This document shows positions 18,219 through 28,542 of a stretch of DNA of 64,000 nt, piece by piece; positions within the stretch are counted from its first letter, which is position 1; each line of letters begins with the position of its first letter. The position numbers were made by a program, and so were the translations under genes. The notes beneath the pieces were generated by a model. It had not been told where the DNA came from. It worked only from the letters and a program-made list of their open reading frames with translations, and searched no databases. The DNA is from Empedobacter tilapiae. Lineage in GTDB: Bacteria; Bacteroidota; Bacteroidia; Flavobacteriales; Weeksellaceae. The stretch spans positions 124,001-188,000 of the forward strand of contig NZ_SRPE01000001.1 of the NCBI RefSeq assembly GCF_004785645.1. The letters run 5' to 3'.

Positions 18219-19103
18219 ATGATAAGTATTTGTATTCCGATATATAATTTTGATGTAAAACCGTTAGTTTACGAACTTTCGAAACAAATTTCTATGCAAA
18301 ATAATATCGAAATCATTGTGATTGACGATGCTTCGGATTTATATTTTCAAGAAATTAATTCTGAACTAAAAGATCCCTTCAAATTTATACAATTAAAAGA
18401 AAATATTGGTCGCTCGAAAATCAGAAATTTATTTCTAAACTATGCGACTCAACCTTATTTACTTTTTTTAGATTGCGATGGTTTAGTTCATCATAATCCT
18501 CATTTTATTTCAAATTATTTAAAAACAGTAAAACAAAATTTAGATGTTGTTTGTGGAGGAAGAATTTATCCTGAAAAATGTCCTAATAAAAACGTTTCTC
18601 TGAATTGGAAATACGGCAAAAAAGTAGAAAGTCCGGCTATTATTAGAAGTTTTATGTCAAATAATTTTCTAATTAAACGTACAGTTTTTGAATCAATCCT
18701 ATTTGATGAGACTATTCGAAATTACGGACATGAAGATACTCTTTTCGGAATTGAACTAGCGAAAAATAATATTCAAATCACCATTATAGACAACTCTGTT
18801 TTTAACGCACATTTAGAAAACAACAAAACGTATTTAGAGAAAAATATTTCAAGTTTAAAAAACTTAAATTTATTAATTAACTCGAATAAAATTAAAGTTG
18901 AGGATTTTCAGTACATCAAACTTTTAAACTTTTATCTTCAATTAGAAAAATATCGATTAACAAGTATTTATTCAAAGTTTTATTCTGTTTTCAAACAATA
19001 TATTTATTCTAATTTACTTAGTCAAAATCCGAATCTGACTTATTTTAATTTATATAAACTTGGCGAATTTATTCGCATAAAAAAAGAGTCTACAACTAAG
19101 TAA
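18219..19103 (+). CDS. Glycosyltransferase family 2
   Basis: GT-A fold transferase (294 aa). It starts with ISICIPIYNF, then IEIIVIDDASD (nucleotide-binding Asp), LKENIGRSKIRNLFL and YLLFLDCDGLV, whose DCDG corresponds to the metal-binding DxD. YGHEDTLFGIEL supplies the likely catalytic-base region. Its ATG abuts the stop codon of the preceding GT4-like gene with no gap, so the two are coupled and likely act on the same glycan. The acceptor cannot be read from the sequence. Confidence 0.88.
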   Translation: MISICIPIYNFDVKPLVYELSKQISMQNNIEIIVIDDASDLYFQEINSELKDPFKFIQLKENIGRSKIRNLFLNYATQPYLLFLDCDGLVHHNPHFISNYLKTVKQNLDVVCGGRIYPEKCPNKNVSLNWKYGKKVESPAIIRSFMSNNFLIKRTVFESILFDETIRNYGHEDTLFGIELAKNNIQITIIDNSVFNAHLENNKTYLEKNISSLKNLNLLINSNKIKVEDFQYIKLLNFYLQLEKYRLTSIYSKFYSVFKQYIYSNLLSQNPNLTYFNLYKLGEFIRIKKESTTK

Positions 19104-19114
19104 ACTCTTTCTTT
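19081..19114 (+). terminator. Possible terminator overlapping the end of the GT2 gene
   Basis: Short stem AAAGAGT/ACTCTTT with a 14-base loop that includes the GT2 stop codon, followed by CTTT. Weak. Confidence 0.4.
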
Positions 19115-19138
19115 AAAATTATATTGTGTGATTTTTTC

Positions 19139-19831
19139 TTATTCTGTAATTGCTTCTGCAACTTCAAATAATTTTCCGTCTTCGCAACGTACTTTACGCG
19201 CAGGATAACGACGAATAATTTCGTAATCGTGTGTAGCCATCAAAACTGCACAATTATTTTGCTTCGAAACTGACAACAACAAATCCATAATGTCATTCGA
19301 CGTTTCTGGATCTAAATTTCCTGTTGGCTCGTCGGCTAAAATTAATTCAGGATGATTTAACAATGCACGAGCTATAGAAACACGCTGTTGTTCACCTCCA
19401 GAAAGACGAAACGGCATCATTTTCTTTTTAGACAACATTCCTACCGAATCTAAAACCTCATCAATACGTTTATCGATTGTCGCTTTATCTTTCCAACCTG
19501 TTGCTTTCAAGACGAACGTTAAATTTTGTTCTACCGTACGATCTGTTAACAATTGAAAATCTTGGAAAACAATTCCTAAATGTCTTCTAAGATCTGGAAT
19601 TTTACTTGTTTTCAGTGATTTCAAATCCATTCCAACCACAGAACCTTGTCCAGATTGAAGCGGTAAATCACCATAAAGTACTTTTAATAAACTACTTTTT
19701 CCACTTCCTGTTTTACCGATTAGATAAACAAATTCTCCTTCGTTAAGTGTAAAATTAACGTCAGATAATACTAAATGATTTCTTTGATATATAGATGATT
19801 GACTTAACTCAATTACATTTTTAGCTTCCAT
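19139..19831 (-). CDS. ftsE: FtsE-like ABC transporter ATP-binding protein
   Basis: ABC ATPase of the FtsE type (230 aa), in E. coli the partner of FtsX in controlling cell-wall hydrolases at division. Motifs: Walker A GKTGSGKSS, Q-loop VFQDFQLL, signature LSGGEQQRVSIARALL, Walker B LILADEPTGNLD and switch His in MATHDYEII. The ATG at 19831 (MEAKNVIELSQ) is chosen over an upstream in-frame start at 19888, which would add a hydrophobic stretch lying across the rpmH terminator. No ftsX is next to it, so the symbol rests on sequence resemblance alone. Confidence 0.75.
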   Translation of the reverse strand: MEAKNVIELSQSSIYQRNHLVLSDVNFTLNEGEFVYLIGKTGSGKSSLLKVLYGDLPLQSGQGSVVGMDLKSLKTSKIPDLRRHLGIVFQDFQLLTDRTVEQNLTFVLKATGWKDKATIDKRIDEVLDSVGMLSKKKMMPFRLSGGEQQRVSIARALLNHPELILADEPTGNLDPETSNDIMDLLLSVSKQNNCAVLMATHDYEIIRRYPARKVRCEDGKLFEVAEAITE

Positions 19832-19860
19832 ACTTTCTACAGTCTTTAAAACAAATGTAA

Positions 19861-19896
19861 AAAAAAAGCTTGAAAGAACGACCTTCAAGCTTATTT
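19861..19896 (-). terminator. Terminator of rpmH
   Basis: On the minus strand, AAGCTTGAA / TTCAAGCTT with a nine-base loop is followed by a run of T. It lies 18 bases past the rpmH stop. Confidence 0.85.
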
Positions 19897-19913
19897 TTTA
19901 TGAATTGTAGCGA

Positions 19914-20072
19914 TTATCTTTTAGCTCTTACTTCACTAACAGTTAATGCTTTTCTTCCTTTCTTTCTACGAGCAGCTAATACTTTGCGCCCGTTTTTAGA
20001 AGCCATACGCTCACGGAATCCGTGTTTGTTTCTTTTTTTTCTGTTACTTGGTTGAAATGTTCTCTTACTCAT
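19914..20072 (-). CDS. rpmH: 50S ribosomal protein L34
   Basis: Ribosomal protein of the large subunit, 52 aa, very basic. The translation begins [19 protein letters not shown] and continues with [20 protein letters not shown], the universally conserved L34 sequence. It is preceded by two TATATTTG boxes and followed by a strong hairpin terminator, so it is a single-gene transcript. It is not next to dnaA or rnpA here, unlike in many bacteria. Confidence 0.97.
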   Translation of the reverse strand: MSKRTFQPSNRKKRNKHGFRERMASKNGRKVLAARRKKGRKALTVSEVRAKR

Positions 20073-20109
20073 CTTTACTAAGTTTCTAATCCATTACTCG
20101 AATGGGTTG

Positions 20110-20117
20110 CAAATATA
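20110..20117 (-). promoter_or_regulatory. Proximal -7 box of rpmH
   Basis: Minus strand TATATTTG, with a TTTG 18 bases further upstream, 37 bases before the rpmH ATG. Confidence 0.55.
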
Positions 20118-20220
20118 CAGTTATTATTATTAATTCAAAAATCAAATTGATAGAAAATTACAAAAAAGCTGAATTAATAGTAAACCGTGTTCCGTTCTAC
20201 ACTTTGTAATTTTCGAAGTG

Positions 20221-20228
20221 CAAATATA
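20221..20228 (-). promoter_or_regulatory. Distal -7 box upstream of rpmH
   Basis: A second minus-strand TATATTTG, with TTG 19 bases upstream of it, about 150 bases before rpmH. The two boxes suggest tandem promoters, or an untranslated RNA start. Confidence 0.45.
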
Positions 20229-20436
20229 GAAACTTTTTTTTGTTAAGCAAGAGAAAATTAAAACAATAACATTTAAAACTTATCAACAATTTTATTTTTG
20301 AAGATCTAACAAACCTATTTTCGGAAGGAACAGAAAAGTTTCCTTAAAACTTTCATAAAACATCAAATATCTTGTTTTTATCAGTCTTTTTTTAGCTTAA
20401 AATTCGTATATTAGCCACCTTATATAACAAAACAAT

Positions 20437-23010
20437 ATGACTGAAGGAGAAAGACTAATCCCAATTAACATTGAGGATGAAATGAAATCCGCTTACATCG
20501 ATTATTCGATGTCGGTAATCGTATCTCGTGCGCTTCCGGATGTGCGTGATGGTTTAAAACCTGTACACCGTAGAGTATTATTCGGAATGTATGAATTAGG
20601 TGTTTTTTCTAATCGTTCTTACAAAAAGTCGGCACGTATTGTAGGGGAAGTTTTAGGTAAATTTCACCCACACGGCGACAGTTCTGTTTACGACACAATG
20701 GTACGTATGGCGCAACCTTGGTCTTTGCGTTACTTACTAGTTGACGGACAAGGTAACTACGGTTCTGTAGATGGTGATCCACCTGCTGCAATGCGTTATA
20801 CTGAAGCAAGACTTCAAAAAATTTCAGACGAATTACTAGCTGATTTAGATAAAGAGACAGTTGACTTTCAACTAAACTTTGACGATACTATCCAAGAACC
20901 TACTGTACTACCTACTCGTGTTCCAAACTTATTAGTAAATGGTGCATCTGGTATTGCGGTTGGTATGGCCACAAATATGGCACCACATAACTTAACAGAA
21001 GTTATCGATGGAACAATTGCTTACATTGACAATCGTGAGATTACAATTGATGAATTAACACAGCATATCAAAGCACCTGACTTCCCAACAGGAGGTACTA
21101 TTTACGGTTACGATGGTGTAAAACAAGCTTTCGAAACTGGACGCGGACGTGTTGTTCTACGTGCAAAAACTAATTTTGAAGAAGTGCATGGTCGCGATTG
21201 TATTATAGCAACAGAAATCCCTTACCAAGTTAATAAAGCAGACATGATTGCAAAAACTGCAGAGTTGGTTAAAGATGGTAAATTAGATGGTATTTCTGAG
21301 ATTCGTGACGAATCTGACCGTAAAGGTATGCGCATTGTTTATGTTCTTAAAATGGATGCGGTTCCTAACGTTGTTTTAAACAAACTATATAAATTTACTC
21401 AATTACAATCATCTTTCAGCGTAAATAATATTGCCTTAGTTAATGGTAAACCAGAGCAATTGAATTTGAAAGATATGATTTATCATTTCGTAGAACACCG
21501 TCACGAAGTGATTGTTCGTCGTACTGAATACGAATTGAGAAAGGCACAGGAAAGAGCACATATCTTGGAAGGTTACATGAAAGTAATCGGAACACAAGAT
21601 GATCTTGATCGCGCAATTAAAATCATTCGTGAATCTGCAACACCAGAAGAAGCTCGCACTGGATTAATGGTAGCTTTCGAGTTATCAGAAATTCAAGCAC
21701 GTGCAATCTTAGATTTACGTTTACGTACATTAACAGGTCTTGAAATTGATAAGATTCGTGAAGAATACGAAGAAATCATGAAAATGATTAATCATTTGAA
21801 AGATATTTTAGCAAACGAAGATTTACGTATGCAAATTATCAAAGATGAGTTATTAGAAGTTCGTAAAAAATATGGAGACGAACGTCGTACTGATATCGAT
21901 TATGCAGGTGGAGACTTAAATATCGAAGATTTAATTCCTGATGAGCAAGTTGTTTTAACAATTTCTCATATGGGATACATCAAACGTACGCCTCTTTCTG
22001 AATATCGTAAACAATCTCGTGGAGGAGTTGGTAATAGAGCCGCTACAACACGTGACGAAGATTTCTTAGAGTATATGGTTTCAGCATCTAACCACCAATA
22101 CATGTTATTCTTTACAGAAAAAGGAAAATGTTATTGGATGCGTGTATACGAAATTCCAGAAGGTTCTAAAACATCTAAAGGTCGTGCAATTCAAAACTTG
22201 ATCAACATCGAGCCAGATGATAAAGTAAAAGCATATATCCTTACACACGATTTAATGAACGAAGAATACGTAAATAATAATTACGTAATCATGGTAACTA
22301 AAAATGGTATCATCAAGAAAACATCTTTAGAAGCTTATTCTCGTCCACGTGTTAATGGTATCAACGCAATTACAGTTCGCGAAGGAGACACATTATTAGA
22401 AGCTTTACTAACAGATGGTAAATCTCAAATTATGATCGCTTCTAAATATGGTAAAGCTATCCGTTTCGAAGACGAAAAAGTTCGTCCAATGGGACGTACT
22501 GCTTCTGGTGTTCGTGGTATCAATTTAGGAGATCAACCAGATAATGAGGTTATCGGGATGATTGTTGTAACTGATGTAGAAAAAGAAACTGTATTAGTTG
22601 TTTCTGAACAAGGTTATGGAAAACGTTCTTCTATCGAAGATTATCGTGAAACAAATCGTGGTGGTAAAGGTGTAACAACACTTAACATTACTGATAAAAC
22701 AGGAAAATTAATCGCAATTGAAGCTGTTACAGACGAAGATGATTTAATGATTATCAATAAATCTGGAGTTGCAATTAGAACTGGTTTAGATGAAATTCGT
22801 GTAATGGGTCGTGCAACACAAGGTGTTCGATTGATTAACTTGAAAAAGAACGATGAGATTGCAGCAATTGCAAAAGTACAAGTTGAAGAAGAATTGGAAG
22901 ATGAAGTAGAACTTGATGAAGAAGGAAATCCAATTGTTGTAGAAAACACAAACGAAAACAACGAAACTCAAGCAGAAAAAACAACTGCTGAGGATCCAAA
23001 TAATGAATAA
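20437..23010 (+). CDS. gyrA: DNA gyrase subunit A
   Basis: Breakage-reunion subunit of gyrase (857 aa). The quinolone-determining region reads [19 protein letters not shown], so Ser82 and Asp86 (E. coli positions 83 and 87) are wild type. The catalytic tyrosine is Tyr121 in AAMRYTE. Six-bladed C-terminal domain repeats follow, including the GyrA-box-like [10 protein letters not shown]. The protein ends in an acidic Glu/Asn tail of about 40 residues, common in flavobacteria. A TPR protein gene starts three bases after its stop codon. Confidence 0.98.
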   Translation: MTEGERLIPINIEDEMKSAYIDYSMSVIVSRALPDVRDGLKPVHRRVLFGMYELGVFSNRSYKKSARIVGEVLGKFHPHGDSSVYDTMVRMAQPWSLRYLLVDGQGNYGSVDGDPPAAMRYTEARLQKISDELLADLDKETVDFQLNFDDTIQEPTVLPTRVPNLLVNGASGIAVGMATNMAPHNLTEVIDGTIAYIDNREITIDELTQHIKAPDFPTGGTIYGYDGVKQAFETGRGRVVLRAKTNFEEVHGRDCIIATEIPYQVNKADMIAKTAELVKDGKLDGISEIRDESDRKGMRIVYVLKMDAVPNVVLNKLYKFTQLQSSFSVNNIALVNGKPEQLNLKDMIYHFVEHRHEVIVRRTEYELRKAQERAHILEGYMKVIGTQDDLDRAIKIIRESATPEEARTGLMVAFELSEIQARAILDLRLRTLTGLEIDKIREEYEEIMKMINHLKDILANEDLRMQIIKDELLEVRKKYGDERRTDIDYAGGDLNIEDLIPDEQVVLTISHMGYIKRTPLSEYRKQSRGGVGNRAATTRDEDFLEYMVSASNHQYMLFFTEKGKCYWMRVYEIPEGSKTSKGRAIQNLINIEPDDKVKAYILTHDLMNEEYVNNNYVIMVTKNGIIKKTSLEAYSRPRVNGINAITVREGDTLLEALLTDGKSQIMIASKYGKAIRFEDEKVRPMGRTASGVRGINLGDQPDNEVIGMIVVTDVEKETVLVVSEQGYGKRSSIEDYRETNRGGKGVTTLNITDKTGKLIAIEAVTDEDDLMIINKSGVAIRTGLDEIRVMGRATQGVRLINLKKNDEIAAIAKVQVEEELEDEVELDEEGNPIVVENTNENNETQAEKTTAEDPNNE

Positions 23011-23013
23011 TCA

Positions 23014-24210
23014 ATGAAAAAATTATTATTTAGTTTAGGTTTAGTTTTAGCAATGTCAACATCGTTTGCTCAAACAAACACAGAAGAATTAACAACAGAA
23101 CCTACAGTTTTAGCTGAAAAATACAATAAATCAGCAAAAGAAAACTTATCAAAAGGAGATGTTACGAAAGCAAGCCAAGATTTAGCAAAATTATCTAAGT
23201 ATGAAAACGGGAAAGTTTGGCAAGTCAAAAACAAAGACACTAAAAAAGATGAGTTTTACTATTCTCAAGCTGATTTAGATAAAGCTACATCTACTGGTAA
23301 CTATGCTAAAGCGAAAGAAGTTACATTACAACCAAAATACGGTTTCTTGTTACAATCTGAAGTTTCTAATTTGGCAAACAAAGAATTAGAAGCTGCTAAT
23401 AAAGCTATGGATACAAAACAGTTTACTGAAGCTGGAACAAAGTTTTTAAATGTTTACAACTTAGTAGAAGCATTAGGAACAAAAGAAGACATCTATAAGT
23501 ATCAAGCGGCAATTTGTTTTTACAATGCAAATGATTACGATAAATCATTAACAATTTTGAAAGAATTGGCGGCAAAAGGATTTACAGGTAAATCTACTAA
23601 TCAAACAAAAGATTACAATCGTGATATGTACGTTTTAGCACTTAATGGCTTGTATAACGCTAAGAAATACGATGCTATTGTAGAGGAGGCTATTGCTAAA
23701 TATCCTGGAGATGCAGATATCAATAACATTGCAACAGGCATTTACCAAGTTTCTGGAAACTCTGATAAAATGTTAAAACGCATCGAAGAAGCTATTAAGA
23801 TCAGTCCTAATGATGCACAAAATTATTATAATTTAGGAGTTTTATATTTAGATGATACTTCAAAAGCTGAAGAATCAAAAAAAATGTTCAAAAAAGCGAT
23901 TGAATTAAATCCTAAACATTTCGAGTCTTACAACAATTTAGTTTTAGCTATTTTGCAACCAGACAAAGAAATTGTTGAAACAATGAACAACAATTTAGGA
24001 ACATCTAAAAAAGAGAAAGAAATTTACAATACAAACGAAGTAAAACGTAAAGCTTTGTTTACGGAAGCAGTTCCTTATCTTGAAAAAATGTACGAAATTC
24101 AACCAGAAAATCGTCAAGTTATTCGAAACTTAATTCAAGCTTATAAGACGTTAGGAAACGAACAAAAAGAAACTTTCTATCGTGATGCTGAGAAAAAATT
24201 AGTGAAATAA
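23014..24210 (+). CDS. Secreted tetratricopeptide repeat protein
   Basis: Periplasmic or outer-membrane associated TPR protein (398 aa). The N-terminus is a signal peptide (MKKLLFSLGLVLAMSTSFAQ). TPR-like helices are visible from about residue 120 on, clearest at NYYNLGVLYLDDTSKAEESK and the KKAIELNPKHFESYNNL segment around residues 270-310, with another near the end (QVIRNLIQAYKTLGNEQKET). It begins three bases after gyrA, so it is co-transcribed with it; that linkage is common in flavobacteria but its meaning is unknown. Confidence 0.8.
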   Translation: MKKLLFSLGLVLAMSTSFAQTNTEELTTEPTVLAEKYNKSAKENLSKGDVTKASQDLAKLSKYENGKVWQVKNKDTKKDEFYYSQADLDKATSTGNYAKAKEVTLQPKYGFLLQSEVSNLANKELEAANKAMDTKQFTEAGTKFLNVYNLVEALGTKEDIYKYQAAICFYNANDYDKSLTILKELAAKGFTGKSTNQTKDYNRDMYVLALNGLYNAKKYDAIVEEAIAKYPGDADINNIATGIYQVSGNSDKMLKRIEEAIKISPNDAQNYYNLGVLYLDDTSKAEESKKMFKKAIELNPKHFESYNNLVLAILQPDKEIVETMNNNLGTSKKEKEIYNTNEVKRKALFTEAVPYLEKMYEIQPENRQVIRNLIQAYKTLGNEQKETFYRDAEKKLVK

Positions 24211-24227
24211 TAATTTTCACATAAAAT

Positions 24228-24257
24228 AAAAAAGGACTTCAATTGAAGTCCTTTTTT
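24228..24257. terminator. Bidirectional terminator
   Basis: Perfect palindrome GGACTTCAATTGAAGTCC between six A and six T, separating the convergent TPR and surE genes. Confidence 0.9.
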
Positions 24258-24275
24258 ATTTATTCAAATGAAGAT

Positions 24276-25040
24276 TTACAAATCCCAATTTCTTAAATCT
24301 GTCAAGAAATGATGAGCTGTCAAATCATAACGTACAGGTACAACTGAAATATAACCTTCTTCTAAAGCTCTTTCATCTGTATCTTCTCCTTTATCAAGAT
24401 TCTTAAATTCGCCACTCATCCAATAATACGTTCTTCCTCGCGGATCTTCTCGCTTATCAAATTTTTCTTCCCATTTAGCATCAGCTTGGCGACAAACTTT
24501 TATCCCTTTTATTTCTGTTTCTTTCAGTTTAGGAATGTTAACGTTTAACACAACTCCTTTTGGTAATTTATGCTCAAGAACTTGTGAAATAATAATTCTG
24601 ATAAATTTCTCTGAAGATTTAAAATCTGCATTATAAGAAAAATCACACAACGAAAATCCTATCGCAGGAATCCCTTCAATACCTGCTTCCACAGCAGCAG
24701 ACATAGTTCCTGAATAAATTACATTTACAGAAGAGTTTGATCCATGATTAATTCCTGAAATACACAAATCTGGCTTACGTGGTAATATCTGAGAAACAGC
24801 CAATTTAACACAATCTACTGGTGTTCCAGAACATGCATATTCTTTTATATCTCCATCTACTTCTATCTCATCACAAAATAATGTTGAGTTTATAGTTACT
24901 GCATGTCCCATTCCACTTTGCGGACTATCTGGCGCAACAACATAAACATTCCCAAATTCTTTTGCGATTTCTATTAAAGCTCTTATTCCCGGAGCAGTAA
25001 CTCCATCATCATTTGTCACTAAAATTAGCGGTCTTTCCAT
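24276..25040 (-). CDS. surE: 5'/3'-nucleotidase SurE
   Basis: Metal-dependent nucleoside monophosphate phosphatase (254 aa). Motifs: LVTNDDGVTAPGI (metal-binding Asp pair), VVAPDSPQSGMGHAVT, SGTPVDCVKLA, SGINHGSNSSVNVIYSGTMS and AAVEAGIEGIPAIGFSL, all typical of SurE. It is divergent from prc with its own TACATTTG box. Confidence 0.96.
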   Translation of the reverse strand: MERPLILVTNDDGVTAPGIRALIEIAKEFGNVYVVAPDSPQSGMGHAVTINSTLFCDEIEVDGDIKEYACSGTPVDCVKLAVSQILPRKPDLCISGINHGSNSSVNVIYSGTMSAAVEAGIEGIPAIGFSLCDFSYNADFKSSEKFIRIIISQVLEHKLPKGVVLNVNIPKLKETEIKGIKVCRQADAKWEEKFDKREDPRGRTYYWMSGEFKNLDKGEDTDERALEEGYISVVPVRYDLTAHHFLTDLRNWDL

Positions 25041-25071
25041 ATTTTATTCTTACTTTTATTCATCATTTTTG

Positions 25072-25079
25072 CAAATGTA
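25072..25079 (-). promoter_or_regulatory. Putative -7 box of surE
   Basis: Minus strand TACATTTG, 31 bases before the surE ATG. Confidence 0.45.
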
Positions 25080-25109
25080 AAAAACTTCCTTCTAATTTCT
25101 TTTTTGTTT

Positions 25110-25117
25110 TATATTTG
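25110..25117 (+). promoter_or_regulatory. Putative -7 box of prc
   Basis: TATATTTG, 41 bases before the prc ATG at 25159. Confidence 0.45.
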
Positions 25118-25158
25118 AAGGACTCTTAAATTATTAATTTATATAACACCAACGCAAT

Positions 25159-27309
25159 ATGTTAATTAAAAAAACGTATGTTTTACTATCGTTTTTATCA
25201 ATGAGTTTACTTGCTTTTTGTTTTTGTAAACCCATGCTTGACACTAACGAAGAAAAAGAAAAGCTAATCGTAAAAAACGCGAGAAATACTTTAACTTATC
25301 TACATTACAAACCCGCTACAATTGACGATAAATTTTCAGAAAACGTATTTAATAAATACTTAGAGTATATCGATCCAAGTAAACGCTTCTTATTACAATC
25401 TGATTATGACTTATTCAAAAAAGATTATCACAATTTAGATGATTATTATAAATCTGAAAATCTAAGTTTCTATAATTCTACTGCAGACACAATCTATAAA
25501 AGAATTGCTGAAGCGGAAAAGTATTCAATGAATGCTTTATCAAAACCTTTCGACTTTAATCAAAAAGAGAATTTCAATATCGATTACAAAACGTCTAAAT
25601 ATGCAAAAGATAAAAACGAAGCAAAAGATTTATGGCGTAAATATCTAAAATATAACGTGATGTTAGAAATCGTTTCAATGCAAGAAGAATTGAAAGGAGA
25701 GAAAAAAGATACAATTGATAACGGAAAGTCTTTAAAAGCAATCAAGGATCCTTTAGCCGATAAAGACAAAAAGAAAATCACAAAAGAAACGCCTTTTGCT
25801 GAAGTAGAAAAAATGGCTCGTGAAGAAGTTAAAGATTTAATTTCTGACTATTTCCGTCGTATCAAACAAACGAAACGCGAGAATTATTTCTCTATTTACC
25901 TAAATTCTTTTACAGAGCAATATGATCCACATACGACATACTTCTCTCCAACAAGTAAAGAGGATTTCGATTTCGAAATGTCTGGACAAATGGAAGGAAT
26001 TGGAGCTAAATTACAAGACAAAAAAGGATATGCGACAATTGCAGAATTAGTAATTGGAGGTCCTGCTTGGAAAAATGGTAAACTAGAAGTAGGAGATCAA
26101 ATTATCAAAGTTGCGCAAGGGAAAAATGGAGAGGCTAAGAATATTGTAGGAATGTTACTTAACGATGCAATACGTTTAATTAGAGGTAAAAAAGGAACTG
26201 AAGTTGTTCTTACTGTTAAGAAAAAAGACGGTTCTCAACAAACTATTTCTTTGATTCGTGATGTAATCGAATACGATGAAGTATTTGCTCGCTCATCTGT
26301 TATAACAGATGAAAAAGGAGATAAATATGGAATGATTTACTTACCTGAGTTCTACACTCCAATGGGAAAAGAAGGTGGACGTTACCCTTCAGATGATATC
26401 AAGAAAGAAATTGAAATATTGAAGAAAGAAAACATCAAAGGTCTTATTTTCGATGTTCGTAATAATGGAGGAGGTTCTCTTGATGAAGTTGTAAAAATAT
26501 CTGGATTATTCATTAACAAAGGACCAATTGTACAGGTAAGACGTTCAGACGGAATGCTTAAAATTCACGAAGACAAAGATAATTCTATCGCATACGACGG
26601 GCCTTTAGTAGTAATGGTTAACGAGCTTTCCGCATCTGCGTCAGAGATTTTTGCAGCAGCAATGCAAGACTATGGTCGCGCTGTTATTGTAGGTTCTCCT
26701 CAAACGTTTGGTAAAGGTACAGTACAAACTATCTTACCTTTAGATCGTCAATCAGGAAGTGATGAGTACGGAGCTATTAAATTAACAATTCAAAAATTCT
26801 ACCGTGTAAACGGAGGATCAACACAATTAAAAGGAGTTCAATCAGATATTTCTCTAGTTGATCAATTCACTTACGAAGATATCAGTGAAGCATCTCGTCC
26901 AGAAGCCTTGAATTGGGATCAAATCAAACCATTGGTTATTGCAAAATGGCCTACAACTTTCGACTTAACTAAGATTAAAGCAAATAGTAAAAGTCGTTTA
27001 GAAAATAATGCTCACTTGAAATTAATGAACGAAAGTTTCAAGTTCATTAAATCAATGGAAGATGTGAAAGAGGTTCCTTTAAACTTAACAGATTACAAAG
27101 CTTTTCGTAAAACTCGTGAAGATAAAATAAAGAAATTCGAAGCTTTAGATAAATATAAAAACAATTTCAAATTTACAATGAATCAAAATGATTTAACTAC
27201 AACTAAAACAGATACTGTTTTAAAAGCTAAACGAGACAATTGGTTCAAAGGAATGCAAAAAGACTTTTATTTAAACGAAGCTGTTAACGTTTTAAGAGAC
27301 ATTAAATAA
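25159..27309 (+). CDS. prc: Carboxy-terminal processing protease (Tsp/Prc, S41)
   Basis: Periplasmic serine protease that trims or degrades proteins from the C-terminus (716 aa). A signal sequence (LLSFLSMSLLAFCFC) leads the protein; the cysteines may make it a lipoprotein, which is uncertain. An N-terminal helical region is followed by a PDZ domain (about 245-340, MEGIGAKLQDKKGYATI and GGPAWKNGKLEVGDQI) and the S41 core with ELSASASEIFAAAMQDYGRA (nucleophile serine) and QTFGKGT (catalytic lysine). The C-terminal DUF3340-type region is present. Its stop codon overlaps the ATG of a permease gene by one base. Confidence 0.92.
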   Translation: MLIKKTYVLLSFLSMSLLAFCFCKPMLDTNEEKEKLIVKNARNTLTYLHYKPATIDDKFSENVFNKYLEYIDPSKRFLLQSDYDLFKKDYHNLDDYYKSENLSFYNSTADTIYKRIAEAEKYSMNALSKPFDFNQKENFNIDYKTSKYAKDKNEAKDLWRKYLKYNVMLEIVSMQEELKGEKKDTIDNGKSLKAIKDPLADKDKKKITKETPFAEVEKMAREEVKDLISDYFRRIKQTKRENYFSIYLNSFTEQYDPHTTYFSPTSKEDFDFEMSGQMEGIGAKLQDKKGYATIAELVIGGPAWKNGKLEVGDQIIKVAQGKNGEAKNIVGMLLNDAIRLIRGKKGTEVVLTVKKKDGSQQTISLIRDVIEYDEVFARSSVITDEKGDKYGMIYLPEFYTPMGKEGGRYPSDDIKKEIEILKKENIKGLIFDVRNNGGGSLDEVVKISGLFINKGPIVQVRRSDGMLKIHEDKDNSIAYDGPLVVMVNELSASASEIFAAAMQDYGRAVIVGSPQTFGKGTVQTILPLDRQSGSDEYGAIKLTIQKFYRVNGGSTQLKGVQSDISLVDQFTYEDISEASRPEALNWDQIKPLVIAKWPTTFDLTKIKANSKSRLENNAHLKLMNESFKFIKSMEDVKEVPLNLTDYKAFRKTREDKIKKFEALDKYKNNFKFTMNQNDLTTTKTDTVLKAKRDNWFKGMQKDFYLNEAVNVLRDIK

Positions 27310-28421
27310 TGGAACAAGAAAACGGTTCATTTTCTCATATCGTATTCAATAAATTAAGAAAGAACACCCTTGGTGTTCTTTCTTTTAGTGTAATAGTATT
27401 AGCTGCAATCATTTCTATTTTTGCCTATGTCTTTGCGTCTGATAAAACAGAAAATGCAAACAGACAAGACCTAACTATTGCATATGCTCCTATAGGTTAT
27501 CAGCAAAAAACAATCGAAATCCCTTTACCAAATTATTCAGGAAAAACAAGCTTTTCTGATTTTATATTCGGGAAAGAGATCGATACCGAACAAATAAGTA
27601 TCACATCTTACAAGAAAGATGAAAAAAGCATCACTTATGTTCCATATATAGGAAACGGACTAAGTGGTGAAGCAATAAAGATAGATTTATCAACTTGGAC
27701 TAATCATAACATCAAAATACAAGATATAGAGAAAGATTTTATCTACACAAAAACTTATTTACTTGGTACAGATTCTTACGGAAGAGACTTTTATTCGAGA
27801 TTAATTATAGGGACAAGAATTTCTTTTCTTATCGGGTTTATCGCTGTTTTCATTTCATTAGTTGTCGGAATCTCCTTGGGCGCGCTTGCAGGTTATTACA
27901 AGGGACGAACAGATAACATAATAATGTGGTTGATAAACGTTGTGTGGTCTATCCCAACACTACTATTGGTTATTGCTATTACCTTAGCTATCGGAAAAGG
28001 ATTTTGGCAGATATTTATCGCTGTTGGACTAACGATGTGGGTAGAAGTTGCACGTGTAGTTCGTGGACAATTCCTATCATACAGAGAAAAAGAATTTGTA
28101 GAAGCAGCAAAAGCATTAGGATTTTCGGACACTAGAATTATCTTCAACCAAATATTACCTAACGTTGTTGCACCTATCATCGTTATATCTGCTGCCAATT
28201 TTGCTTCGGCAATTTTAGTAGAAAGCGGTCTTAGTTTCCTTGGAATTGGAGCACAACCTCCTACTCCGTCTTGGGGAAATATTATTAAAGAACATTATAA
28301 TCATATTATTTTAGGGAAACAACATTTGGCAATTCTACCGGGATTAGCTATTATGTTATTGGTTCTTGGGTTTAATATCTTTGGGAATGTTCTACGAGAT
28401 ATAATGGATATTAAGCAATAA
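27309..28421 (+). CDS. ABC transporter permease, OppC/DppC family
   Basis: Inner-membrane permease of the peptide/nickel type (370 aa). One N-terminal transmembrane helix is followed by a periplasmic region of about 120 residues. The transporter core follows (LLGTDSYGRDFYSRLIIGTR, then four to five helices). The EAA loop FVEAAKALGFSDTRIIFNQILPN and the LSFLGIGAQPPTPSWG signature are present. It overlaps prc by one base (TAATG), so the two are coupled. No OppB, ATPase or binding protein gene is in the neighbourhood, so its partners must lie elsewhere. Confidence 0.88.
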   Translation: MEQENGSFSHIVFNKLRKNTLGVLSFSVIVLAAIISIFAYVFASDKTENANRQDLTIAYAPIGYQQKTIEIPLPNYSGKTSFSDFIFGKEIDTEQISITSYKKDEKSITYVPYIGNGLSGEAIKIDLSTWTNHNIKIQDIEKDFIYTKTYLLGTDSYGRDFYSRLIIGTRISFLIGFIAVFISLVVGISLGALAGYYKGRTDNIIMWLINVVWSIPTLLLVIAITLAIGKGFWQIFIAVGLTMWVEVARVVRGQFLSYREKEFVEAAKALGFSDTRIIFNQILPNVVAPIIVISAANFASAILVESGLSFLGIGAQPPTPSWGNIIKEHYNHIILGKQHLAILPGLAIMLLVLGFNIFGNVLRDIMDIKQ

Positions 28422-28444
28422 GAAATATAGATTTCAATAACTTA

Positions 28445-28480
28445 CAAAGCTGTTAAATATAATTATTTAGCAGCTTTTTT
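28445..28480 (+). terminator. Terminator of the prc-permease operon
   Basis: Stem AAAGCTG-T-TAAAT paired with ATTTA-G-CAGCTTT, ending in a T-run. Confidence 0.8.
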
Positions 28481-28542
28481 ATTCAGTCAAACAATATTAA
28501 CCAAGATTAACTTGTTATATTAAAACTGATTAATCATTAGTT

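Larger units (their letters stand above)
20073..20436. other. Intergenic region between rpmH and gyrA
   Basis: About 360 bases with no gene. It holds the rpmH promoters on the minus strand and presumably the gyrA promoter (AT-rich sequence with TATATTAG about 30 bases before the gyrA ATG, a weak match). Nothing else structured was found. Confidence 0.55.

Noticed and set aside
20437-20800. Quinolone-resistance mutations in gyrA
   Set aside because: Ser82 and Asp86 are the wild-type residues.
22641-22971. Minus-strand frames over the gyrA 3' end
   Set aside because: They are shadows of the acidic Glu/Asp-rich gyrA tail, which reads as Ser/Phe-rich on the other strand.
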